From: an uncultured Halieaceae bacterium
GTDB taxonomy: Bacteria > Pseudomonadota > Gammaproteobacteria > Pseudomonadales > Halieaceae
Direction of reading: 5' to 3'
Length of the DNA stretch: 52,448 bases
Assembly (NCBI GenBank): GCA_913048575.1
Contig: CAJWWJ010000002.1
Span: forward strand, 1-52,448
A program made the translations under genes and the position numbers. Below the pieces are notes generated by a model. That model was given only the letters and a program-made list of their open reading frames with translations, was not told the origin of the DNA and did no database searches. Positions 1 to 9,571 of the stretch are shown here, piece after piece; position 1 is the stretch's first letter, and every line of letters starts with the position of its first letter.

Positions 1-38
1 GTTTAAGCCGTCCTGTTTAAGCCGTCCTGTTTAAGCAT
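1..38. repeat. 14-bp tandem direct repeat (gtttaagccgtcct), about 2.6 copies, overlapping the cpdA stop codon; truncated by the window edge
   Basis: Direct reading: gtttaagccgtcct gtttaagccgtcct gtttaagc. Confidence 0.85.
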
Positions 39-855
39 AGCCGCGCGAGGTCAGATCAACCGTAAAGGTCTCATCAACCACTCGCAACACGTCAGCTTCC
101 CACTGCCCATCCTCGTGCAGCGCTAATAATCGACACCCCGGTGCCACATCATCAACCTGAAACTGAGCAGATCCTGGCGCGAACTGAACGCAGGTAGAGG
201 GCGCTGTCAGGCATTGTACGCCGCGATGCGCCTGAACAGAATCCTGATGAACATGTCCCGATACCACCACTCCCCGGTTACCCAGCGGGATTAACAGGTC
301 GAGCGCCTCCGACGCATTCCGCACGTTTTGTTCATCGAGCCAGGCGCACCCCACTGGCATCAACGGATGATGTGTCGCTACGAGCAGCGGTCTATCCGTC
401 TTGATCGCTTGCTGAACCGCTTTGCTTAAAGCCAGTAATTCCGAGTCAGCCAGCAGCCCAGCTACTGCGCCGGGTTGTTGCGTATTCAGCATGACAATAT
501 CCCAGTGGGACAGTCCAATGTTGCGTCTAAAATAATGCGCCAACGGATGGCTCGCCTGCCAAATGGCATCATGGTTTCCCGGCAACCAAAAACTGGGGAT
601 GCCCAGCGGCTCAATCAACGTGCACAATCTTTCGTAGGCTTTTTCACTCTCGTCACCAGCCAAATCACCAGTTAATAACAGTGCGTCCACACGCTCTTGC
701 CCAGCAATCAAACGACAAACGGCTGCCAGTGACTGATCGGTATCAATGCCTACGAGCCGCCCTCCGGATTCAGCCATGAGATGCGTATCTGATAGTTGGA
801 GGATCCGCGCCGAGCCGGGCGTAATGAGCGCGGTCTCGCCGCTGAGCGGGGTCAT
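31..855 (-). CDS. cpdA: 3',5'-cyclic-AMP phosphodiesterase (calcineurin-like metallophosphoesterase)
   Basis: Translation has metallophosphoesterase motifs (LSDTHL, GDLAGD, GNHD, ATHHPL, SGHVHQD); next to DUF1249 and tolC as in many gammaproteobacteria. Confidence 0.93.
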   Translation of the reverse strand: MTPLSGETALITPGSARILQLSDTHLMAESGGRLVGIDTDQSLAAVCRLIAGQERVDALLLTGDLAGDESEKAYERLCTLIEPLGIPSFWLPGNHDAIWQASHPLAHYFRRNIGLSHWDIVMLNTQQPGAVAGLLADSELLALSKAVQQAIKTDRPLLVATHHPLMPVGCAWLDEQNVRNASEALDLLIPLGNRGVVVSGHVHQDSVQAHRGVQCLTAPSTCVQFAPGSAQFQVDDVAPGCRLLALHEDGQWEADVLRVVDETFTVDLTSRGYA

Positions 856-1337
856 GGCGCTGAGGTATCGGCGTCAGGCAATACCGTGTCGGCTGAACGC
901 CCGTGGGTCAAGCAAAACGATAGCAGTTCGGATGCAAATCGATTTTGCTGATATTTTTCGTCCCGCTGCAGCATGTCAGGATTGGGATACCGATACCGGG
1001 CCTCAAAACGGCGTGACGTGCTGCAGTGCACTATCTCAGCCATTCTGGCGTCATGATAAAGCCTGAGATCAAAGTAACTGCCCGCCCACACTCTGGGGGT
1101 GGCACTGTGATAACGCAGCCGCATGTCAGTGGTGTAACGGCCACGGGCCGTGACCTCAAGTGCCACCGTGACATCACCAGCAGCAAAATCCCAGTCTGAA
1201 CGCTGCTCGTAATCGGGAAACAACCGCATGAGACGATGGTAGTTAACCTCGCAGAGCGCATGCAGATCTGCCAGATCTATTTGATAACCGCGACGCTGTC
1301 GCCGGCGCAATGCCGTCCGGTTTTTCTTTTCAGTCAT
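852..1337 (-). CDS. DUF1249 (YqiB-like) family protein
   Basis: Start reassigned to MTEKKNRTALRRRQRRGYQIDLADLHALCEVNYHRL; the longer ORF (to 1496) has an unlikely N-terminus and overlaps tolC. 4-bp overlap with cpdA. Confidence 0.85.
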   Translation of the reverse strand: MTEKKNRTALRRRQRRGYQIDLADLHALCEVNYHRLMRLFPDYEQRSDWDFAAGDVTVALEVTARGRYTTDMRLRYHSATPRVWAGSYFDLRLYHDARMAEIVHCSTSRRFEARYRYPNPDMLQRDEKYQQNRFASELLSFCLTHGRSADTVLPDADTSAP

Positions 1338-1462
1338 AGGCGCTAGTGTATCAAGGCCCTGCCCCCCCGCGAACAGCCAAAATCTTAACGGCTTTGGATG
1401 CTTAAAAACGCTGCTCGCAGTGGTAGACTCGCCTCCTTTATACCTGCTAGGTACTACGCCAC

Positions 1463-2899
1463 ATGATGAAGCTCCAACGCCGCTTTTGCGCTCCACTCAC
1501 CCCCTTGGCCGCTTTTGTTCTCAGCTGGGTCAGTGTCACTGCCCAGGCCGATACGCTGGTTGATATTTATGAGTTGGCACTCGAGAACGACGCGCTACTC
1601 AGAACCAAGGTGGCACAGTATGGGGCCGATTTAGAGCTCGAGAACCTCGCGCGCGCACCCCTGCTACCTCAAGCGGTGGCGGGATATCAGGTGTCAGAAA
1701 CTGAAACAGACACGACATCACCCACCATTATTCAGGACCCAAACCTGGGCTTTGTCGTCATTGATGGCAATTCGGTGAGAAATATCGACAACGAGGGTTA
1801 CGACGTCAGTTTGTCGCAAACGCTGTTTAATCTGTCGGCCTGGTTTGGCTGGCGAGCGGGCAAAGAAACCTCACGCCAAGCAGAAGCGAACCTCGCTGCA
1901 GCGCAGCAGGACCTGATTGTACGCGTGGTACAGGCCTATTTTGCAGTTTTGAGAGCACAGGACAATCTACGCGCTTCGCAAGCTCAAGAGCGTGCCTTTG
2001 AACGCCAACTAGAGCAGACGCGCCAACGCTTTGAGGTAGGTCTCATTGCTATCACCGATGTGTATGAAGCAGAAGCGGCCAGAGACTTAGCCCAAGTAAC
2101 CCGTATCGTCGACGAAAATAACGTTGCGGTAGCGAAAGAAAATCTGTCGGTGTTAACGGGTCAGGCCCCTGGCGCGCTTTACGTGTTGGGAGAGGAGTTT
2201 GACCCCAGACTTCCCGAGCCCAGTGATCGATCGGAATGGGTTGATTTTGCGCTATCCAATAACAGTGAGCTTGCGGCCGCGCGTTATGCCGAAGAAGCCG
2301 CGCGTCAAAATGCCACCTCTTCCAAGATGGAGCACGCACCGACGGTCACCGCGACTTATCGTTATCAAGATACCGAAACGACTGGCAGCATCGATCAAAA
2401 CCCCCCTAGCCTGTTCAATCTGCCGCCAAACTCGGATCAAACCAATGAGACGTGGCAAGTCAGATTTGACATGCCGTTATTTTCTGGCGGCGCGGTCAGC
2501 GCTAACCGGCGACGCGCCGCAGAGCAATTCAATGTCGCCCGTGAATCACGCATCAACCTGACCCGCAATACCGTCACGCAAGCGCGATCCCTGCACATGA
2601 CCGTCGTATCAGATGTTTCTAGAGTCAAAGCGAGACAGCAGTCAATCATCTCCAGCCAAAGTGCACTCGACGCGACGCAAGCTGGCTATGAGGTCGGCAC
2701 GCGTAACATCGTAGACGTACTCAATGCGCAAAATAAGGTGTTTGCGGCGCAACGTGACTACGCCAACAGTCGCTATGACTTCATCATCAATTCACTGAGG
2801 CTCAAAGAGGTCGCGGGCACGCTATCTCCAGAGGATATCGCTCGGCTGGAGAGCTTTTTACTGCAGCCCGTCGCGCCGACAGCATCTGCTGCTGAGTAG
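1463..2899 (+). CDS. tolC: TolC family outer membrane efflux protein
   Basis: N-terminal signal peptide, OEP-type repeats (DIYELALENDALLRTK..., RFEVGLIAITDVYEAEA..., YEVGTRNIVDVLNAQ); beside DUF1249/cpdA. Confidence 0.92.
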   Translation: MMKLQRRFCAPLTPLAAFVLSWVSVTAQADTLVDIYELALENDALLRTKVAQYGADLELENLARAPLLPQAVAGYQVSETETDTTSPTIIQDPNLGFVVIDGNSVRNIDNEGYDVSLSQTLFNLSAWFGWRAGKETSRQAEANLAAAQQDLIVRVVQAYFAVLRAQDNLRASQAQERAFERQLEQTRQRFEVGLIAITDVYEAEAARDLAQVTRIVDENNVAVAKENLSVLTGQAPGALYVLGEEFDPRLPEPSDRSEWVDFALSNNSELAAARYAEEAARQNATSSKMEHAPTVTATYRYQDTETTGSIDQNPPSLFNLPPNSDQTNETWQVRFDMPLFSGGAVSANRRRAAEQFNVARESRINLTRNTVTQARSLHMTVVSDVSRVKARQQSIISSQSALDATQAGYEVGTRNIVDVLNAQNKVFAAQRDYANSRYDFIINSLRLKEVAGTLSPEDIARLESFLLQPVAPTASAAE

Positions 2900-2900
2900 G

Positions 2901-4217
2901 TCAGGGCAAGTGGGCTGATAACACCGCCCATTGTGCCTCTATCACACCGCTTTGCGCTGACTGGAACGCGCCAGCACGAGCTCCTATTTCAGTGGCTTGA
3001 CGCCGATCTGAATCCGGCCCGATCAAACCCATCACAGCGTCGGTTAGCGTCGGAAGCTCAACTTGTATGGCGCCACCACATCGCACTAAGTCACGGTACA
3101 TGGTCGCAAAGTTAAACGTGTGAGAGCCAGTAAGAATAGGCAACTGCCACACCGCCGCTTCTAATGGGTTGTGGCCGCCGTGAGGCACCAAACTCCCGCC
3201 GACAAATACCAAATCGGCAAAACCGGTGAGCGCGCCCAAAGACCCTAAGGTATCAATCAGCAATACGTCATCCGATCGTTGCATGTCGCGCTGCTCACTA
3301 TGACGTATTACCTGTAAAGCCTGCATCGCCGGCAGTGCAAGAATGGAGTCTGCGCGCTCTGGGTGACGCGGTGCCAACATCAACAGCGCGTTCGGCGAGA
3401 CGCCCTTCAAGGCTAAAAACGCGTTTAATACAGCCTCCTCCTCTCCGGGGTGTGTGCTGGCAGCCAACCAAACAGGTCTATCTTGAAGCGCCCCGCCCAG
3501 CCGCTGATGCTCAGCCTGATAAGCCGCCCGCAACGCCTGCGGATCCAACGCAAATTTTAAATTCCCCGTTACGACGACCTGATCAGGGCATGCACCCAGC
3601 GCAACCAGTCGCCTCGCGTCAGCGCGTTCCTGGGCGGCAATTGTCGAAAAAGAGGCAAGCGTCGGGCGGATCACGCTCGACACGCGCGCATACCCTCTGG
3701 CAGATCGTTTTGACAGACGAGCATTCAGCAGCACCACGGGTATGGCTTCCGCATGCGCCTGTACCACCATATTGGGCCAAATTTCAGTCTCAACAAATAC
3801 GCCAACACGGGGCTGCCAATGAGTAAGAAAGCGACGCACCGCGCCTGGGGTATCAAAAGGAATCCAATCACTAAAAACCCGCTCACCAAAACGTTGTCGA
3901 ACTTGAGCGGCGCCGGTTGGCGTCGTCGACGTAATGAGCAGGGAGAGGTCGTCCCGATCACCCAGCAAACGCTCAATGAGCGGCGAAATCGCTAAGGTCT
4001 CACCAACCGAGACCGCGTGAATCCATATCAGCTTGCGTGGCCGAGACGCCGGCACGCTGCCATACCAGCCCAGGCGACGCCATAAATGCGCTCGATAACC
4101 CGACTGATTTCGCCCGCGCCACCAAAGACGCGCCAGAAAGAGTGGCACTAAGAGCCGCATCACCCAAGAATAAACAAGGAGATTAATAGAAAGGGACCAC
4201 CGGTTTCGAACGCTCAA
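2901..4217 (-). CDS. waaA: 3-deoxy-D-manno-octulosonic acid (Kdo) transferase
   Basis: Translation matches the WaaA/KdtA pattern (IWIHAVSVGE, VETEIWPN, LLNARLSKRSARGY, VFVGGSLVPHGGHNPLEAA). Confidence 0.94.
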   Translation of the reverse strand: MSVRNRWSLSINLLVYSWVMRLLVPLFLARLWWRGRNQSGYRAHLWRRLGWYGSVPASRPRKLIWIHAVSVGETLAISPLIERLLGDRDDLSLLITSTTPTGAAQVRQRFGERVFSDWIPFDTPGAVRRFLTHWQPRVGVFVETEIWPNMVVQAHAEAIPVVLLNARLSKRSARGYARVSSVIRPTLASFSTIAAQERADARRLVALGACPDQVVVTGNLKFALDPQALRAAYQAEHQRLGGALQDRPVWLAASTHPGEEEAVLNAFLALKGVSPNALLMLAPRHPERADSILALPAMQALQVIRHSEQRDMQRSDDVLLIDTLGSLGALTGFADLVFVGGSLVPHGGHNPLEAAVWQLPILTGSHTFNFATMYRDLVRCGGAIQVELPTLTDAVMGLIGPDSDRRQATEIGARAGAFQSAQSGVIEAQWAVLSAHLP

Positions 4218-4257
4218 GACAATCGTATACTCTCAAACTGATCAGAGGGAGCCTACC

Positions 4258-4869
4258 ATGCCACAGCCACCCCACGCCGATGTCCGTGGATTTTTGCCGG
4301 ACAATGAGGGCCTACAACTTTACGAGTGGGCGCTGGCCGCAACCGCTACTGGCCCTCTTTTGGAAATTGGAAGCTACTGCGGTCGCTCAACGATCTGGTT
4401 AGGTCAAGCCGCACAAGCGCGACAAACCGCCGTATTCGCAATAGACCATCATCGCGGCTCTGAGGAGCATCAAATAGGAGAGAGCCACCACGATGCTGAG
4501 TTAGTAAACGCCGAAGGATTATTCGATACCTTTGCGGCGTTTCGTCGCAATATTGTTCAGGCTGATCTCGAGCAAGTCGTCATTCCCATCGTTACCGGAA
4601 GTGCACAGTTCGCAGCTCATTGGGCGGGCCCATTAAGCGTCGTATTTATCGATGGTGGTCATAGCCTCGACGCGGCGCTCGCTGATTATCGCCACTGGGC
4701 CCCGCGTATCGAACCCGGCGGAATCCTCGCCATTCACGACGTTTTTCCAGACCCCGCTGACGGTGGTCAGGCGCCTTATACTATTTGGCGGTTGGCACAA
4801 CAATCAGGGCTCTTTACCCCCGAGGGAACAGTGGGAAGCCTGCGCGCCCTGCGCCGACTGGCGGGCTGA
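4258..4869 (+). CDS. class I SAM-dependent methyltransferase (Methyltransf_24-like)
   Basis: LLEIGSYCGRSTIWLG SAM-binding loop, AIDHHRGSEEH, VVFIDGGHSLDAALADYRHW, GGILAIHDVF. Confidence 0.8.
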   Translation: MPQPPHADVRGFLPDNEGLQLYEWALAATATGPLLEIGSYCGRSTIWLGQAAQARQTAVFAIDHHRGSEEHQIGESHHDAELVNAEGLFDTFAAFRRNIVQADLEQVVIPIVTGSAQFAAHWAGPLSVVFIDGGHSLDAALADYRHWAPRIEPGGILAIHDVFPDPADGGQAPYTIWRLAQQSGLFTPEGTVGSLRALRRLAG

Positions 4870-4877
4870 CGCACTCA

Positions 4878-5969
4878 CTAGACCCCCGCCTCCAGCGGAG
4901 GCGCCTCTAAAGAGTCATTCAGAGTCGAGCCCATAAATAGGCGGCACGCTGCGGTGTGCTCAGTCAGTGCGTCCGCTGCCAATAGCACGGCCCCCGCGGT
5001 CCACGTGGGCTTTTCTAATGGCCATAGCGTCCGTTCAGCAAACTGATACCCAGTCCACCATGCGCCATCATTATCTCGCCACTGCGCCAACCAGCTGAAT
5101 AATTCGGCTGCCTGCTCTCGCTGCCCCGCCGCCAATAACGCCAAGGTCAACTCGCAGGATTCTGCGACCGTGGCCCAGGGCTGGTGATTTTCACAGCGAC
5201 AGCCGATCCCGGGCTCAACAAATTCTGACCAACGACTGCTCAACCGCTGTTGCGCCGCTTCGCCTTCTACCACTCCGGTTAAGATCGGGTAAAACCAGTC
5301 CATTGCATAGCGAGACTTGCTCTCCCAAGTGCGATCAAAGCGCGCCGGCTTATGTCGTAATGCCTCACCGAGTCGTGACCTCGCGTTTTCCCAATGATCT
5401 CGCTTTTGGCCTAGCTGATCGGCGATCAATATGCCGCACTCCAGCGATTTGTAGATAGAACTGCAGCCGGTCACCAATGCGTCACCGAGTGGCGCACCCA
5501 CGCTGTCAACCGCCCAATCAATCTCGCCCTCTGGGCCCTGATAACGCAATACAAACTCTAGTGCGCGCACAACCACAGGAAACAACCGCTCGAGGAATAG
5601 GGCATCTTGTGCAATCAAAAAGTGATGCCATACCCCTGTCGCAATATAGGCTATGTAATTGGTCTCGCGTCGCTCCACTGATCGATCGGGTTGCCCCTCG
5701 CGATAACAGGCCCACCAGCTTCCATCGACAAGCTGCGTGTCTGACAGCCAGAGATAGGCGCGCTCTGCCGCATCGATTTCACCGGCAATACTCAGCGCCA
5801 TCGCTGCCTCGGTGTGATCCCAGGGGTCAGTGTGCCCTCCCTCGAACCATGGTATTTCGCCAGATGGCCTTTGAGTCTTCAGGATAAAGTCGACCGTTGG
5901 CCGCAACCAGCTGTCAGGATACGAGCCGCCGCTCAGTCGCATGGTCTGCACAGATCGAGCCGTCATCAT
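4878..5969 (-). CDS. alpha/alpha-toroid protein (prenyltransferase/squalene-cyclase-like fold), function unknown
   Basis: Four QW-like motifs (TQRPSGEIPW, TQLVDGSWW, YQGPEGEIDW, QWRDNDGAWW), Trp-rich; no signal peptide; 4-bp overlap with the upstream methyltransferase. Confidence 0.7.
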   Translation of the reverse strand: MMTARSVQTMRLSGGSYPDSWLRPTVDFILKTQRPSGEIPWFEGGHTDPWDHTEAAMALSIAGEIDAAERAYLWLSDTQLVDGSWWACYREGQPDRSVERRETNYIAYIATGVWHHFLIAQDALFLERLFPVVVRALEFVLRYQGPEGEIDWAVDSVGAPLGDALVTGCSSIYKSLECGILIADQLGQKRDHWENARSRLGEALRHKPARFDRTWESKSRYAMDWFYPILTGVVEGEAAQQRLSSRWSEFVEPGIGCRCENHQPWATVAESCELTLALLAAGQREQAAELFSWLAQWRDNDGAWWTGYQFAERTLWPLEKPTWTAGAVLLAADALTEHTAACRLFMGSTLNDSLEAPPLEAGV

Positions 5970-6673
5970 GCGGGCTTAGTAAAATACAAAATAATGCTTT
6001 TACCCATAAACGGATTGAGTAACACATCGATCGCACGGGTCAGCCATGGCTTTTTCATCAAGTCCCACACGAGGAGGCGGTGATAAGCTTTAACCAGCCA
6101 AGGCTCTCGGTCGAGGCGCCAAAAAAGGCACTTTAACCACCAGTAAGGCACGTGCAAGGCATGAGCGCTGCCCCGGCCAACACAGATAAAACCCAAACGC
6201 TCCACTTCACGACGGAGATGCGTGGCATCAAAAATACGAATATGCCCACCAGGGGTCGTTCGATACCCCTCACTCAAACGCCAGCAAATCCACTCTGGCC
6301 ATTGGCGCGGCACACTGATCCCCAGTTTGCCACCGGGTTTTAAAACCCGCATGGCCTCCTCCAGCACCAGAAGGTAGTTTGGGATGTGCTCTAATATCTC
6401 ACTGGCAATCACGACATCGGCGGTATTATCAGCGATGGGCAGAACGGTGGCATCACCCACTCCAAATCCAATCTCACCCTGAGGCGAATGACACTGCATA
6501 TCGCTCATTCTTTCAGTAGCAGTCGCTAGCGCCGTTTCAGAAAGATCGATACCCACTGCGTGAACATCGGGCAAACAATAAGCTGCCAAGGAATGTCGAC
6601 CCTCTCCACAACCGATATCCAAGCACAGATCACCTGGTTTCAACGCCAATTCGTCTAAATCCAGCGTCAACAT
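5966..6673 (-). CDS. class I SAM-dependent methyltransferase (Methyltransf_11-like)
   Basis: LCLDIGCGEGRHSLAA motif I, IASEILEHIPNYLLVLEEAMRVLKPGGKLGISVP. Confidence 0.87.
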   Translation of the reverse strand: MLTLDLDELALKPGDLCLDIGCGEGRHSLAAYCLPDVHAVGIDLSETALATATERMSDMQCHSPQGEIGFGVGDATVLPIADNTADVVIASEILEHIPNYLLVLEEAMRVLKPGGKLGISVPRQWPEWICWRLSEGYRTTPGGHIRIFDATHLRREVERLGFICVGRGSAHALHVPYWWLKCLFWRLDREPWLVKAYHRLLVWDLMKKPWLTRAIDVLLNPFMGKSIILYFTKPA

Positions 6674-7911
6674 GAATCAATGCATCGCCGATACTGCTCG
6701 ACCATCAGTCGTGCGCAGACCGACCAAGAGAAAGTGCGATGCGCGCGGTGTTGCCCTCGATTGATCAGCTCGGCAGCGACATCGGCCTCGGACAACACCA
6801 CATCAACCGCCTCAGCAAGCGCTTTAGCATCGCCGGCAGGCACCAATAACCCGCCATCACCCACCACTTCTGCTAACGCACCACCATCACTCGATACCAG
6901 TGGAATACCCGACGCCATCGCTTCGACAGCCGGCAAGCCAAACCCCTCATAAAGTGATGGGACCACTGCGACCGTGCTCTCTGCGTACAAGCGAACAATA
7001 TCAGCGTGGGAAGCGCCGCCTACAAAGTGAATGCGGTCACCGAGTTGTAGTTGACTGATCAGCGCCTCGGTGTCACCCCCGGGCTTCGGTGAGGCAATTA
7101 ACACCAACTGCAATGCCGGTCGGTCAGCGCTGAGTAATTTAAACGCCTGCAACAATACAGCCAAGCCCTTTAAGGGCGCGTCAGCAGACGCTGTCGCGAT
7201 CAACTGAGCGGGTTTTCGGGTGACATCGGGCAACGCTCGGAACAACTCAGTATCCACCCCATTGGGTATGACCTGGATCGCACTGGGCAGCACACCAAAG
7301 TCTGTGGCAATGTCAGCTGCTGAAGCTCTCGAGACGGTCACAATGTGATTCAGTTGCGCAGCCACTCGCGCCTGCATCGTTAAAAAAGAATGCCAGCGGC
7401 GAACCAATAATCGCGCACGCCAGCCTGACGCACCGGCCAACGCCACGTTTAAATCGCGACTAATAGGATGATGAATCGTGGTCACGACGGGCAGGCCCGC
7501 CTGTTGCAGATCAAGAATGCCATCTGCCAGCGTTTGGTTGTCGTGTATGACATCAAAGTGCTGGGCATGGGCCAGTATCCAATCACGTGCGCGTTCACCA
7601 AAGGTCCAAGGCTCAACGAAGCCGCCGCTTAATTTGCTAATCCACTCTCGCCGATTCAAAGGGTCGCGCAGTTCAGTTCGTGTGACGCTGCCCAAATCTC
7701 GGGCGTATAGATCAAGACTCGGTAGCTTAACCAGCCTGACAGTGTCAGCGAGGTCTGGATAGGGCGGCCCCGAAATCACCGTCACCTCATGACCCAATGC
7801 CGTCAACGATTGACTGAGATAACGCAGATAAACGCCCTGCCCGCCCGAAAAAGGGGCTGACCGATAACCCAACAGCGCAATACGGAGGCCGCGCTCAGGG
7901 CGCTGATCCAT
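6667..7911 (-). CDS. glycosyltransferase family 4 (GT-B) protein
   Basis: GGQGVYLRYLSQSLTALGHEVTVISG N-terminus, VIPNGVDTELFR, VPSLYEGFGLPAVEAMASGIPLVSSDGGALAEVVGDGG EX7E region. Confidence 0.92.
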   Translation of the reverse strand: MDQRPERGLRIALLGYRSAPFSGGQGVYLRYLSQSLTALGHEVTVISGPPYPDLADTVRLVKLPSLDLYARDLGSVTRTELRDPLNRREWISKLSGGFVEPWTFGERARDWILAHAQHFDVIHDNQTLADGILDLQQAGLPVVTTIHHPISRDLNVALAGASGWRARLLVRRWHSFLTMQARVAAQLNHIVTVSRASAADIATDFGVLPSAIQVIPNGVDTELFRALPDVTRKPAQLIATASADAPLKGLAVLLQAFKLLSADRPALQLVLIASPKPGGDTEALISQLQLGDRIHFVGGASHADIVRLYAESTVAVVPSLYEGFGLPAVEAMASGIPLVSSDGGALAEVVGDGGLLVPAGDAKALAEAVDVVLSEADVAAELINRGQHRAHRTFSWSVCARLMVEQYRRCIDSC

Positions 7912-7979
7912 CCCAGTGAGCGCAGGATGAGGCGAATGAATCGGCGCGTTAATGGGTTACTCCTGGTCGAGAAAACTAA

Positions 7980-7996
7980 TGGCAGTCTGCCTGCCA
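7980..7996. promoter_or_regulatory. Inverted repeat TGGCAG-N5-CTGCCA in the divergent GT4/rmlA intergenic region; further CTGCCA copies at 8057-8062 and 8075-8080
   Basis: Direct reading; GCCTGCCAC occurs twice (7989-7997 and 8055-8063). Confidence 0.35.
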
Positions 7997-8103
7997 CAAT
8001 ATCGGCTGACAGCGTCAAAGTACAGCGGCGCTGAGTGTATCGCCCACTCGCCAAGCCTGCCACCGGGCTGTAGACTGCCAGCGTCTTATAAAGTCATACT
8101 TTT

Positions 8104-9012
8104 ATGTCACTTTCCACGCACTACAAGGGCATCATTCTCGCTGGTGGATCTGGTACCCGACTGCACCCATTAACGACTACCGTCAGCAAGCAGCTGATGC
8201 CGGTTTATGACAAACCCATGATTTACTACCCGCTTGCCACCCTGATGCAATCGGGTATTCGGGATGTGCTGATCATTACCACGCCGCAAGATCAACTGGC
8301 CTATGCCGATTTATTGGGGGATGGCCGGCAGTGGGGCATCAATATCCAATACACACTGCAACCTAGCCCCGACGGCTTGGCACAGGCGTTTTTGCTCGGG
8401 GAGGACTTTATTGGCGACACACCGGTCTGTTTGATTCTAGGCGATAACATTTTTTACGGTGCCGGTCTCACGACCAAGCTGAGGCGAGCTGCGCAACGTA
8501 ATGACGCAGCTTCGGTCTTCGCCTACTACGTCAATGACCCAGAACGTTATGGCGTGGTTGAATTTGATGCCCATGGGTCTGCCATTGGGATTGAAGAAAA
8601 GCCAGACCAGCCGCGCTCACACTATGCCGTCACCGGTCTGTATTTTTATAACAACGATGTCGTCTCGGTCGCTAAGGGTATCCGCCCTTCTGCGCGAGGT
8701 GAGCTCGAAATTACCGATATTAATCGCCATTATCTCGCGCAGGGCACATTACAAGTCGAAGTCATGGGGCAAGGCACCGCGTGGCTCGATACCGGCACGC
8801 ACCAATCGTTGCTCGATGCCGGCAACTTCATCCGCGTCGTTGAAGAACGGCAAGGCCTCAAGGTCGCGTGCTTAGAGGAAATCGCCTATCGACTGGGCTA
8901 CATTGATGCCGAGCAGGTGCTGGCATTGGCCGCGCCGCTAACCAAAAGCGGTTACGGCGTTTACCTAGAACGACTCGTGAATGAAGGCGAGTTCATCTTT
9001 GATGGAGATTGA
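8104..9012 (+). CDS. rfbA: glucose-1-phosphate thymidylyltransferase
   Basis: [37 protein letters not shown] signature. Confidence 0.97.
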   Translation: MSLSTHYKGIILAGGSGTRLHPLTTTVSKQLMPVYDKPMIYYPLATLMQSGIRDVLIITTPQDQLAYADLLGDGRQWGINIQYTLQPSPDGLAQAFLLGEDFIGDTPVCLILGDNIFYGAGLTTKLRRAAQRNDAASVFAYYVNDPERYGVVEFDAHGSAIGIEEKPDQPRSHYAVTGLYFYNNDVVSVAKGIRPSARGELEITDINRHYLAQGTLQVEVMGQGTAWLDTGTHQSLLDAGNFIRVVEERQGLKVACLEEIAYRLGYIDAEQVLALAAPLTKSGYGVYLERLVNEGEFIFDGD

Positions 9013-9571
9013 ACCCACACCAATAGCGGGCGCTTCTATACTGCGCCCTAAAGTCCATGGTGATGCCCGTGGATTTTTTCTTGAGACTTGGCACGCAGAT
9101 CGGTATGCCGAAGCGGGCATTGACCAGCCATTTGTTCAAGATAATCACAGCCGGTCATCACGCGGGATTCTGCGTGGAATGCATTTCCAAACAACGCAAC
9201 CACAAGGCAAGCTCGTCCGGGTGACCTCAGGCGAAGTCTTTGACGTGATCGTCGATTGCCGCGCCGATTCACCGAGTTGTGGCCAGTGGTACGGCGTCAC
9301 ACTGACCGCGGAGAATCACAAACAACTCTGGGTGCCACCTGGCTGTGCTCACGGCTTTTATGCTCTAAGCGACAGCGCCGACTTTTTGTACAAGTGCACC
9401 GACTACTACCACCCCGGCAGCGAAATCACGCTGGCCTGGGATGACCCGACCGTTGGCATCAATTGGCCCATTCTTAACGGAACACTGCCGCAGGTGTCAG
9501 AGAAGGACTGCCACGGTATTCATTGGGACGCCCTGCCCTTGTTCAGCAATGAAGCACTCCGTCAGCCGTAA
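9002..9571 (+). CDS. rfbC: dTDP-4-dehydrorhamnose 3,5-epimerase
   Basis: [44 protein letters not shown]. Start reassigned to [10 protein letters not shown], overlapping the rfbA stop by 11 bp. Confidence 0.96.
   Translation: MEIEPTPIAGASILRPKVHGDARGFFLETWHADRYAEAGIDQPFVQDNHSRSSRGILRGMHFQTTQPQGKLVRVTSGEVFDVIVDCRADSPSCGQWYGVTLTAENHKQLWVPPGCAHGFYALSDSADFLYKCTDYYHPGSEITLAWDDPTVGINWPILNGTLPQVSEKDCHGIHWDALPLFSNEALRQP

Noticed and set aside
3335-3826. 163-aa ORF antisense to waaA
   Set aside because: Low-complexity Pro/Arg/Ala composition typical of antisense reading of a GC-rich gene.
7803-8063. 86-aa minus-strand ORF upstream of the GT4 gene
   Set aside because: No recognisable domain, Arg-rich unstructured composition, overlaps the GT4 start and the divergent intergenic region; likely chance ORF.
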